DNA from: Amblyornis subalaris
Lineage: Eukaryota; Chordata; Aves; Passeriformes; Ptilonorhynchidae
DNA: 64,000 nt
Reading direction: 5' to 3'
Assembly: GCA_018881555.1 (NCBI GenBank)
Contig: JACAXG010000014.1
Location: 2,517,331 to 2,581,330, forward strand
Below are positions 24,326 through 34,415 of this stretch, in pieces (within the stretch, counting starts at the first letter, position 1; each line of letters starts with the position of its first letter). The notes below the pieces were generated by a model. The model saw only the letters and a program-made list of their open reading frames with translations, was not told the origin of the DNA and did no database searches. The position numbers and the translations under genes were made by a program.

Positions 24326-26355
24326 GAAAATTCTCTTTGACCCGGGCAGGCTCCATGACAACTCAAGCCTGGGTTTCGTGACTAAAACAATTTCTAAAAT
24401 CCCCAGTGGACGTGAAAACGGTGTGGGAATTACACAGCTGGCAGATCTGCTTGCGTTGGCTTCCGCAGAACAAATGGATGATTTTCAAGAACAGGGAGGT
24501 TTAAGTGCTGGCAGTGTTTGCTGTCACTTTGGAATTCACACTGTCAGCTGCTCACATTGGGTTTTATTTAAAAAAAAACCATGAAAAGGTGAGGCTTTCT
24601 TGTGCCAGCTGGAATGGGATATAACTTGTGTGATCAGGAAAAAGAAATGACACTGGCAAAACGAGAGGCGTTTTTATACTGTGCAAATGGATCAGCAGAA
24701 GGTGGGGATTTATTTTTTTTCCCCCGTGCCTTGTTGCTTATTCCTGCTGATGTGAGCTTTGTGTCGGGAGCAGCTGAGGGGCTGGGAATGCAGGGCACAG
24801 GGGGAAATTTCCTGAGCACGGGATGCACGGGAGCTGAGCCGTGGCAGGAGGATCAGCACAGGGTCAGTGATCACAACCTCCCCTCCGTGGTGGCTGAGCA
24901 TTCCGAGGGCTGGCTCCTGTTGAATCTGGAAAACATGAAAAGAAATGCCAGGACAAAATGTTAGCTGTGCTCTGCACGTTGCACAGGGCTCGTGGTACTA
25001 GGATGGAGTGTCCAAAACATAATGAAATGAAAAAGTCCCATCCTGTGATGTGCCAGGAAGGTAAAAGCATTCAAAACATAAAAAAAGATGATGATACTGG
25101 AAAGTACCTGAAGAGAGCCAACAAGAAAGATGGAGAGAGCCTTTACAAGGGCAAGGAGTGGCAGAAATATTTAGTTATTAAATGTAAAGAAAATATTTGT
25201 GAAAAGCAGCGTATTTCACATGCTTCAGTGTTTCTGCAACACAGTTTTGGGGTTTGTTTCTTCTTTAAAGTTGTGGTTTGGTGAAAACACGATTCTGTAC
25301 CAGGTTTTATGATTCTATATTGTAAAACCATGCAGTGTGTGGACAATTGATACGAATCTTGATTTTGCTGCCCTGCCAGCATAGAATGCTTGTTCAGAAG
25401 AAGTTCTTAATAGGACAAAAACTACCAGTTCTTGCAAAAAAAAATAACTTTGGTAGAGTTTTCATGCAGAGGCCAGAAGCAGGAAGGCAGTGACTGCAGG
25501 AATAACATGTTTTATTCAGTTTGTCTTCATCTGCCATCTGAGACGCTGGGGAAGGGAGTCAGAGTTGGTGTTTGGAGCTTTGGTTAAGAGATCGCTGTTA
25601 TCAGAAGCTCACACCTTTAGCTCAGAAGTGAATGCAATCAGGATGCAAAGGTGCTGCTGCTGCAGTGTCCTGACACTGGCCAGGCTCTGGAATCAGGGAA
25701 ACATGTGACAGGCAAAGCTTTGGCGTGGAAAAAAACCTTCTTGCTCCAGGCAGAGGGCAAAATAAATCCGGATATCAGACACTCTGAGGCAGATTATTGG
25801 ACTCTCACGATAGAGTCATCAAAGACAAATTTAGTAGTGAATGCTCCTGCTTTCAGTAAGGTCTGAACGAGGCATCCCAAGGTGTTTTCTGGGAAAATAC
25901 CTGACCAGTGGAGTGCAAGAGAGAGGGAAGGAGCCAACCTCTGTGCAATGAGCAGTTTGTAATGTGGATTAATGATTCAGTGAGCCCTTAATGTAGTGAG
26001 AGGTGGGAAGCAGCTCTGCATCCAGCTCTGGAAAACTCGCCTTAAGACTATTCCAGTGCTGTATGGAGTAAACATGTAGTGAATGCTTCGTGCTGGGGGG
26101 TGTGAGGAGTCCTGCTGGGTATTTAACACAGGGCATGGTGCTGCTTTCAGACTAATGGATGAGATATTCCAGGAAGTGTTGGCAGGAGTAGAGTAAAAAG
26201 ACATGAAGGAAAACTGTAGATAGGAACTGGTTTTTGTTTTGATTGGTTGGGTTTCTTAAAGTTTTGGTTTTAGTTGGTTTTTTTTATGTTTTATTCTTAT
26301 TGGTTTGGGGTATTTTTGGTCTTTTATATCTTGTGATTTTCTTCAGAACAGCTTT

Positions 26356-26480
26356 GATAGAATCCCAGACTGGTTTGGGTTGGAAGGGACCTGAAAGCCC
26401 ATCTCATTCCACCCCCTTCCACTATCCCAGGTTGCTCCAGGTCCCGTCCAGCCTGGCCTTGGACAATTCCAGGGATGAGA
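26356..26480 (-). mobile_element. CR1 LINE fragment (antisense)
   Basis: Reads ATAGAATCCCAGACTGGTTT, then GGGTTGGAAGGGACCTGAAA and GGTTGCTCCAGGTCCCGTCC, stopping at CCAGGGATGAG. About 125 bp, with an internal deletion relative to fuller copies (the TGCCATGGGCAGGGACACC part is absent). Confidence 0.92.
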
Positions 26481-27700
26481 GAACACCTCTTTGATAATCT
26501 GGCCCTTATAAAAACATTGGATTCCCCAGCTCCTGGGCAGGGATATATCCTGCTGAACCAGCAAGTGCTCCTGCAGGAACATCTTCATTCTGCCACCCAA
26601 AGCACTCAGGAATAATGGGAAATGCATCCTACAGTCTGTGTATTCATGGCAGTCACAAGGATTATCTTCCATTCCCACCCTGCCCAGTGCTACATTTTGC
26701 TGGGTTTGTGGGTAAACGATACAAGAAATGTGGATGTGCTAATTCTGAGTTACTGACAGGGTTAACACACTTCGGCAGCAAGCAGATCTGGTCTTTTCCC
26801 AGGAAAGGCAGGAGGTAGGTAACACTGGATGATCCCAGATATCAGTGCAATTTTTGTGTTCTGTGGCTGTGCCAGGATAAGCCAGATGTCAGGGACAGCT
26901 CACACCTTACTCCAGAGGGAGTAAAGCTGGTGTAGTTCAGCTGTGTTTAGCTGGGAATGTTCCGTGCCCCCCAGAACTGTGAAATTCCTGTAAATCGATG
27001 GGAATCCGCCAAGCAGACGGAGTGAAGGGATGGAATTCCTCATTAAATATCAATGGCAAACTGGAATTGGAGCAAATGTGCTGACAGACTTTGGGGATGG
27101 GTTAGACACCTTTAATAGTTTTAAGAGATTAATTCTAAGAATTTCCGCCTTTGGTGCCTCAGTTCTTCACTTATTTTGTTTCCTTTACACTAAACTTTTA
27201 TATATTTATTTATTTTATATATTGATGGATTTGAAATTTGAAATTTGATAATGAGCTTGATAATGACTCCTCAATTGGAACTTTGGCATGCCAGATGAGC
27301 AAATGAGTGAATCTTGCACGCCTGACACCTTGAAAAAATTAATGTTTATCAAGATTGGCTTCTTAACCCTAAATGTCACAATTTTCAGGCTCATTCCTTG
27401 TAGTTGTTTCTGTGCATATTCCCAAAGGATTGTCCAATAATTTTCACTAATCACTGATGGGTCAGCTCCTGCTCCTCCTCAAGGTTGTGTGTTTAAATTG
27501 CTTAATATTTGAAATAAAAACAAGTCCAGAGCTTGCAGCTGAGTGTCTGTGCTTGGAGAACATCATGGGAAGGTGTCTGAGACGGTGGAGCACCACCTGC
27601 CAAACTCTGAATTTTGGATTCTTTTCAATTAATCTACAGCTCCACGGCCACATTTCCTTCTCATGATCCAGCTGCAAAGGGCGAATATCCCACTCTTTAT
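26481..27700. other. Non-coding stretch, no gene seen
   Basis: AT-leaning, with TATATTTATTTATTTTATAT near 27200 and a small doubled GAAATTT near 27237. No gene or older repeat is recognised. Confidence 0.5.
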
Positions 27701-27886
27701 GGAAGTGATCTTTGACAGGAATTAATATTAATCAATGAAGGATAAATTCGGAGAGTTCAGTGTCTTTTATCCCCCGTGCAGATTGGGGTGAGCAGAGTTT
27801 TGCCTGCTTGACTCGCTCTGAAATCGTTTGGGATCTGTAAATTCAGCTGTAATCTTCCTGTGGGGAGATGTTAACTGTTCATATCC

Positions 27887-27968
27887 AAAGCCTATTAAAA
27901 AGGGATTTCACATCTTTGGAATTTATTATCGAACCTCAAAGATGTGAGAGCCATTTTTAATAGGTTTT
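27887..27968. repeat. 82-nt imperfect inverted repeat, pre-miRNA-like hairpin
   Basis: Two 32-nt arms (27887-27918 and 27937-27968) are separated by an 18-nt loop. Pairing position by position gives 28 Watson-Crick pairs, 2 G-U wobbles and 2 mismatches. One more C-G pair (27886/27969) extends the base. The perfect helices are CCTATTAAAAA near the base and TCACATCTTTG next to the loop. Size, stem length and spread of mismatches fit a microRNA precursor, but also a small decayed hairpin transposon (MITE). I see no target-site duplication and I do not recognise the arms as a known microRNA. The structure is certain; the function is not. Confidence 0.85.
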
Positions 27969-28101
27969 GAACGTTATAGGCTCTCTGCAAGGAAATAATA
28001 TTGTGGATGTGGTTTAAAGCTTGTGCAGTACATTTTTTTTTCCCCCTTTCGTGACAGTTATTTTAAAGTAGTGATTTAGTTGTTTGAGGAGGTTTTTTGT
28101 G

Positions 28102-28139
28102 TTCTCCTTCCCTCTCTCCCCCCCCTTTTTTCCCCCTAG
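28102..28139 (+). other. 36-nt pure pyrimidine tract ending in TAG (3' splice-site-like)
   Basis: Positions 28102-28137 contain only C and T and are followed by AG (28138-28139 read A, G in CCCCCTAGTGAACAG). This is the form of a strong vertebrate 3' splice site on the + strand. No matching open exon follows, so it may belong to a non-coding transcript or be only a low-complexity tract. Confidence 0.4.
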
Positions 28140-28580
28140 TGAACAGATTTTTACGTAACAAAAATTTCATAAGCACTTGGGATCGTGGAAATCACCTAAT
28201 TCATTGGAGAGAGCTGCCATTTCCATAAAAATAACATTTTCCCCCCCCCGCCAGTCCCATGAGTATTCAGTGGCATTGGCGTTTTCCTTGCTGCGCCTTC
28301 ATAATAAATTCTGTAATATCAGTAATGTACTCGGAGATACAGTAAATATACTTATTATAGCAACTGCAACGATGCTTCATCCAGCTCCAGTAATTAGCCA
28401 TGCTAATTAGGGTTGGGATGTGGGCTGGGAGATGGCGTGCTGCATTAAAACTGGAGAAATTAAAACAGAGCCATTTGATGGAACTATTACGCTCTTGTGG
28501 GGCCTGCAGATCTTAGTGAAGCATTAGCTAATTAAAAACACCAGGCTAGCTCCTGAATAAACTATTAAAGCTAAAGGTTA
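28140..28580. promoter_or_regulatory. Candidate conserved enhancer rich in TAATTA sites
   Basis: Repeat-free sequence with a perfect palindrome TAATTAGC-CAT-GCTAATTA at 28391-28409 and a further ATTAGCTAATTA at 28523-28534, so GCTAATTA or its reverse complement occurs three times within 145 bp. TAATTA is the core site of Antp-, Lhx- and Prd-class homeodomain proteins (established knowledge). The block also has CACCTAATTCATTGG near 28192 and CCATTTGATGG near 28471. Immediately downstream, at 28799, a CR1 copy begins. This is the best enhancer candidate in the window, although conservation is untested. Confidence 0.42.
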
Positions 28581-28798
28581 CTTTCACACTTGAGTGGTAG
28601 ATGTCAAAATGCATTTTTTTATTTTTTTTTTGGCCTTATTCGTGGCCCTTGTGGAATATAGATTTAAAAATGCTGAGCACAAAAGTTCCTCGGTTTCATA
28701 ATGGCATTTCTCGGGATCCACGATGGTTAAAGTGTTTTGAAAAGACTTTTTCCGTGTGGTCACTTTTCAGCTTTTTTTTACCCAAAAGGGCTCCAAGA

Positions 28799-29012
28799 GA
28801 GCTGGAGAAGGACTTTGGACAAGGCTTGGAGTGACAGGACATGAGGAATGGCTTCCCACTGCCAGAGGGCACGGTTGGATGGGATATTGGGAGGGAATTC
28901 TTTCCTGTGAGGCCCTGGCACAGATTGCCCAGAGAAGCTGTGGCTGCCCCATCCCTGGGAGTGTCCAAGGCCAGGTTGGACGGGGCTTGGAGCAGCCTGG
29001 GATAGTGGAAGG
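28799..29012 (+). mobile_element. CR1 LINE fragment (sense), 3' end lost
   Basis: Reads GCTGGAGAAGGACTTTGGAC, GACAGGACATGAGGAATGGC, GGCCCTGGCACAGATTGCCC and AGTGTCCAAGGCCAGGTTGG in sense order, reaching GATAGTGGAAG, and then leaves the family sequence. CR1 copies itself starting from its 3' end, so the missing tail must have been lost after insertion. Confidence 0.93.
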
Positions 29013-29514
29013 AAGATCCTGGGAAGTGGATCTCAGCTCTGGAAGCAGGGCTGCCATCCCTATGCTTGGTCTCGAGAAACCTCTCTGAGGTATTCCTGGG
29101 GTTGTGCTGCTCTGCAGAGCTCTCTCCTGAGCCCTCCTGAATCCTGAATCACTTATCCTCTATTACTGGGTAAATCCTTTCCTCAGCAACAGGAGCAAGC
29201 AAAGAAATCCAGGTCTTTGCAGGGGATTTTGGAAGCCACGGTGACATCGGCTCTTAGGAGAGAGGGTGGAGATGTGGAAGCTGCAGTGTTTGACAACTCA
29301 TTCCAGAGCAGAATTCTTGTAAGAATCTTCTTTACAAGGAAATACATCAGTGCTGGGGCTGTGTCTCTCACATCCAGTCCAAAAGCATCAGGTTGAAGTG
29401 ACAAAGTGTACTTACAACAGATTTTTTTTTTTCACTGTCATCATGAATTTAAAAAAAAAGACAAAAAAAATGCCAGAATGAGGTCTCTGCTTCCTGGAAG
29501 TCCATTGCACCGGA
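29013..29514. other. Non-coding spacer between two CR1 copies
   Basis: Includes T and A runs at about 29420-29470. Nothing else is seen. Confidence 0.55.
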
Positions 29515-29670
29515 AAAAGTTGTGGATTCCCCATCCGTGGAAGTGTTCAAGGCCAGCTTGGGGCTTGGAGCAGCCTGGGATAGTGGAAGGTGTCCCTGCC
29601 CATGGCAAGGGTGGCACTGGATGACTTTATGGTCCCTTCCAACCCAAACCATTGTGGNATTCTGGGATTC
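29515..29670 (+). mobile_element. CR1 LINE fragment (sense) with 3' tail
   Basis: Reads GTTGTGGATTCCCCATCCGT, GGGCTTGGAGCAGCCTGGGA, TAGTGGAAGGTGTCCCTGCC and GGTCCCTTCCAACCCAAACC, ending in the tail ATTCTGGGATTC. Same orientation as the copy 500 bp upstream but with a different extent, so the two are independent insertions or one copy split by unrelated sequence. Confidence 0.94.
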
Positions 29671-30446
29671 CTGCTTGTGGCCTGAGGGATGAGAGAGGCT
29701 TTTCCCCTGTGTAATCAGCAGGAAGCAATCCAATCCCACCCTGAAAGCCTGGAGTTTGCCTCTGTTGGAGCAATACAAGGGCTCATCCGTTCCAGGTTTG
29801 GGAATTCTCAGGGCTGTGTGACTCAGGCGTGTCTCAGACCTCCTCAAAATGATCACCACTCTCATCCTGATTTATCTGCACAAGTTCCATGGCTTTATTG
29901 TTCACGTGGTGGAGAAATCTGTTCCTGCAATCTGGATAATCCTTCAGCTCTTGCTTCCAGTTTTCCTGGGGAATAATTTTCCAAGGGAGAACAATGAGGC
30001 TGAGTGAGTAGGAGGGGCAGAGTGAAGGCTGTGCAGGTAGGGGAGGTATTTCCTTGCCAAATTGTCTTTCATGGCTTCAAGATTCTTCCACCTTTTTCAA
30101 AAGGACAAGGATCTCTCTTAAAGAAAAGGAGAAGGGACTTTGCTTTTGGAAGGGGAAAAAGTAACAATTNAAAGTGTTAAGGATGAGGTGTTCTGCAGGA
30201 ACAGAGATGAGAGCAGAAACGGCTGGAGATAGATTTTGGAGAAGAGAAAACTTTGTGTTACCAAAAAGACTTTCCAAAAACTTCCTCTTGCATCATTCCT
30301 GTGAATATTCTCCTTAAAAAATGCATATTGCAGTTTATTTACATTTAAAATAGTGTAATTAACAGAGATGCTACATCCACATTGCCAAAAAGTGCTTTGT
30401 TTAATTTTGTTTAATTAATCTTAATACTTTTTAACGTCCTTTCCAG

Positions 30447-30654
30447 GTGCCTCCCATGCAGAAGCTGCAGCTCCCCATTAATCAGCTTTGCAACTTCCAA
30501 GGTTTCACCGTGCAAGGCTTGATTTTCTCTGACCATAATTATTTTCTGATAGAACTGGAAAACTGGCAGGAGATCAAACTTGTTCTTGGAATGTTTCACA
30601 GGGAAGTTGGAAAGTGCATAGAGAGAGCCAGGGCAGCTTCAGCCACCTCACAAG
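30447..30654 (+). other. Exon-like segment (AG ... GT bounded), weak
   Basis: TCCTTTCCAG at 30437-30446 looks like a splice acceptor, and CAAGGTACTT at 30651-30660 like a donor. The 208 bases between are open in one + frame (about 69 codons starting Val-Pro-Pro-Met-Gln). The opposite strand is also open, which weakens the case. No domain is recognised. It could be an exon of a non-coding RNA, of an unknown gene, or chance. Confidence 0.15.
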
Positions 30655-31308
30655 GTACTTCTGCCTGCTCAGCACTGGACACAGCAGGACATGATTTTCC
30701 ATCCTTCCAAAAATGCATGGGAAGAGGTTTTTGCAAGCCTTGTGTGCTGCTGATACAATATTCAGAAAGCTGATAACTTATGCCTGGAGAAAAAGCGTTT
30801 CCATTGTGAGATCTCATACAAAGAGCAGGAATTTCAGTGGTCTCAAGGACGATTTCTGTGTTAGGCGTGTGCTTTTCAAATCGTGTTTATAGAAGGAGCA
30901 CTCCCAGGAAGGATATCAATGATTGATGAGATGAATCCACCAATTCTGTTAAAACAACAGGTGGAATTTCTGCGGAAAATAATCTGAGGGGTTTGAATGG
31001 AGTATGTGGTTTGGGAAACTTTCAGGAGGAATTGCTGAAGAGGCACAAACATGGTATTATTTAGGGTGGGTTTTGATTATTTCCAGCCAAATCTTGAAGA
31101 GAAAAGCAAAACCTCCTGTCTGTGGGGGCTTCTGTCTGCAGGTCAGCCAGGATCTCATGAGGGAAAGAGGTGGAGACATGAACAAAAATGGTTAAAAAAA
31201 GGAGATAGTGAAAAAAATGTAATAAATCTATAACAGAACTGATTAAGTGGGTCAGTGTTATTGTCGAGCTCCAAGCTNGTTGCTTTATTTTCCTTTGCCT
31301 CTTTTGTT

Positions 31309-31336
31309 GTTGTTTGTTTGTTTGTTTGTTTGTTTG
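31309..31336. repeat. (GTTT)n simple repeat
   Basis: Several perfect TTTG units in a row, preceded by GTTGTT. Confidence 0.9.
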
Positions 31337-34309
31337 AGGAGATAAGAAAGCAAAGGCTGTTTGAGGAGGGGAAGCATTTTTTTGTTTGAAAAAGAGAAAT
31401 GGTGTAAGAATACAGATCTGAAGTGCAGTTCTCCTCCCACTGTGCTCGAATTGGAATTTTGTAGTGGGTTTCTACAAGGATCAGTATTTTTTTAGTAATT
31501 CCCTGTTGTCATCCTCATGTTGAGCAAATGAATGCTAAGGAAAAAAACCCAAGAAACTTTAATTTAGGATTTGAGCCACAAAGCTTTAACAGGCCTGTAA
31601 CTCTTTTAGGAAAGCTCATGATCCTTTTTCAAGCTGGTCGTTGTAAAACATCCTAAAATTAGCAAAAAAAATTTAAAATATGGTGGCTGACTCAGCATTA
31701 TGAAGCAGAAACTTCTTTGCTGTCATCTGAGTGGTTCTTTCAAGACAAATCACTTCAGTGATGTGAATTAACTCTCTGTTCCAGAAGTGGATATAGGATG
31801 GCAAATACAGAATGCTGGAATGTGTCACTCTAATTTAATTATGAGATGCTCAAGGATGAGATTCTGTGAGTGTGCTGCTCTAAAAACCTCAAAACCAAAA
31901 TTCCAGCAAACTAAAAGACTCCCCAAGCCACAGCACAAAGGGTTTTGTTAGAGGTGTGTGAGTGAATATTTTGTTTGCCATTTAGGGATCTGAGGATCTT
32001 TAGGATCAAAGTCAGCTTGTAGCAAAGTGCAGGTGATAATGTAGAAAAATTATTAAACCAAACAAAACCTTCCAGGGCTTTTCTCCCCTCCTTGCTTCTG
32101 TTTGTTTTTATGCAGCTGCCAGGTTTTGTGGCAGTTTGAATTCCAACCCATCATCCGGGTACGGAAAAGGAGGAGAAATCTGGCAGGGGTGGAGAAGAAC
32201 TGGTAGCCAGATGGTGGGGAACATAAAGCTACAGAACACAAGCAAAGAGAGAGCTTAAAAGAGATTATATCTAAGTCCATAAACAAATTGGCAAAGGAAA
32301 ATAGAGTGACTTTTCTTCAAAGGTGGACGTGGCTTAAAAACCTCATTTTGTCTGTCTTTTTAAAGGCAAGCATCAAAGGACATCACTCAATCTGAATTTC
32401 CAGAGGTGAATGAGTATCAATAGTGGAAACAGAAAAAAGATAATGGTGGGAAAGGGAATCCAAAATAAAAATAGCACAAAATTATGGCAATATCTGGAAA
32501 CATTTTGTAATATTTTGGTGGATTCAGTGAGTTGAAGGAAAGATGAGGGGTCTGCAGTCAGCAGGTGAGAGAGGAGCACGCTGAGGATGTTCCAAGGAAC
32601 ACGAAACTTTCCATCTTGAGTTGGGAAGGCTCCAGCACCGAGAGGCTGAGGAAGAGGATTCTCTTCAAAGCTGTGAATGCCTAAACATCCAGTAATTTAT
32701 TCAGAACTGGTCATTTCTGGTGGAGCCAAAACTTTCTAAAACAAACCCCCAACAAGAAGTGCCAGGTGCTAAGTCCTTTACCTGAATGCTACAAAATTAT
32801 CCCAGGATTGTGTAATTACCACATGGCTGATGCTTATGGGAAGGAGTGGAACTCTTTGATTAGATAAATAATTAGTTTTAGGATAAAAGACAGCTATTTT
32901 GGAGTGAAAGCAGGTCATGGTGGAAGAAATTAAGTGAGTAGTTCTGGAAGTAATTGTGTAATAGAGGTAGAATAGTGGCTGGAATTTGGGAAGTTTATTC
33001 CTTCTAAAACACTCAGTGTTGGACTGAGGGAAAAGGAGGGGGAAGTGGGCAGGAGACTGGAGTGCAAATGTCGGGGAACACAGGGATTTGTTCAGACGTG
33101 GGAATTCGCCATCAGAGGAAAGATGAGGAAATACTAAGAACAATCCAGAGAGCAAAGGGAAATGATGCTGCTTTAAAAGCCAAACCAACCAACCAGGTGG
33201 AATTTTGCAGGCCAGGTGGGATATGAAGGCTCTGCCAAAAAAAAACCCAATCCAACCTGCTCATATGGAAAAATCAGTCCTAAGAAAGCATTCAACTGAN
33301 GTGAGAGTAAAAGGAATGTGTCAGCAATTGGTTAAAATGGGAATGTTCCCNTGGAGTTCAAGGCATGCTGGTATTAAATACCAATTCTAGACTGATCATT
33401 AAGTGCAGAATATAACACTGACTTTGTAGGTAGGGCATAAAATACCTACTTTGATTTACTCATCAGAATTGTGATCTGACAGATTAAAGTGGAGTGATAA
33501 GAAGATTGCTCTTTTTTTCCAAGGCAACATCTCTGCTTCCTATAAAAAGCTCGAAGCCAACCTTATTTGCCGAGTGTAATTCCCAGTATAAAGTGTGGGG
33601 GTCGATAATGGAGCGTGAAGGAGGTGCAGGATTGAATACTGTAAATATTAAATGGGATTTAAAAATAATAGAAGGGTTATGTAACCTGGAAANAGCAAAT
33701 TAAACTTCTTGGGGAGCGATCAGAACCCACGGGGTTAAACCCTGATGGAGTTTGGGAAGTGAAAAGGGACCTAAGGAGTCCAAACTGTCCAAGTGTTCCG
33801 TTTGGAGTTCGGATCAATGTATTACTGGAATGAGGAAAGCTGTGTGTGTATGTGAATTGGCTTGCTCAGGCCCCACAAAATATAATTTTTGGGAGGCAGC
33901 AGACCGGAAAATTGGAAAATTGATGTTGCAACTTTGTTCGAGGAACGCAAACTTGTGCGAGGAAATTCAGTGTTTCTGTGGGGCTGCTTTGGGACAGAGA
34001 ACTAAGGACCTGCACCTCTTTTATTGGGAGAATAAGCAGAACTTCTTGGGCCAAATCAAAGGAAGAGGCTGTGGTTGTCCCTGCTGTGCTCACAGAGTTT
34101 TTTTGGGAATAATCTGGTTCAGCTTCCAGGCAAATCAGGAGAAATTTAACTCCTTCATACCCTAAATAAAAGGTGGGTGTGCACATGTTTACATTGCCTT
34201 CAGTTTCCAGCAGGTCTGATGTGATCGGGTAGGCTCTCCTAATAAATTCATCTTAAAGACTTAGCTTAATAAGGAACAGTTATTATATTGGGAATATAAT
34301 TAGGGATTT

Positions 34310-34415
34310 TAGGAAAAGAAATCTTCCCTGTGAGGGTGGNGAGGCCCTGGCACAGGTTGCCCAGAGAAGCTGTGGCTGCTCCATCCCTGGGAGNGTCCAA
34401 GGCCAGGTTGGATGG
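34310..34415 (+). mobile_element. CR1 LINE fragment (sense), 3' end lost
   Basis: Reads ATCTTCCCTGTGAGGGTGG, GAGGCCCTGGCACAGGTTGC and CCAAGGCCAGGTTGGATGGA, and then leaves the family. Ns at 34340 and 34394 fall where sister copies have T. Confidence 0.92.

Larger units (their letters stand above)
23029..26355. other. Non-coding stretch with microsatellite and CpG cluster
   Basis: Holds an 18-unit GT microsatellite, a T run near 24115, a candidate conserved element (about 23870-24110) and a TCGAG-rich CpG cluster. K-rich open frames near 24958-25284 reflect A-rich DNA. No gene is supported. Confidence 0.5.
29671..34309. other. Long non-coding stretch
   Basis: No transposon is recognised over 4.6 kb. 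It holds a (TTTG)n run and a weak exon-like segment at 30447-30654. Open frames of 136 codons (minus, 32778-33188) and 137 codons (plus, 33752-34165) show no domain I recognise. The latter overlaps a 106-codon frame on the other strand. Confidence 0.5.

Noticed and set aside
33752..34165. 137-codon plus frame rich in Cys, considered as an endogenous retroviral remnant
   Set aside because: No Cys-His box spacing, no protease or polymerase motif, no LTR nearby, and the opposite strand is also open.
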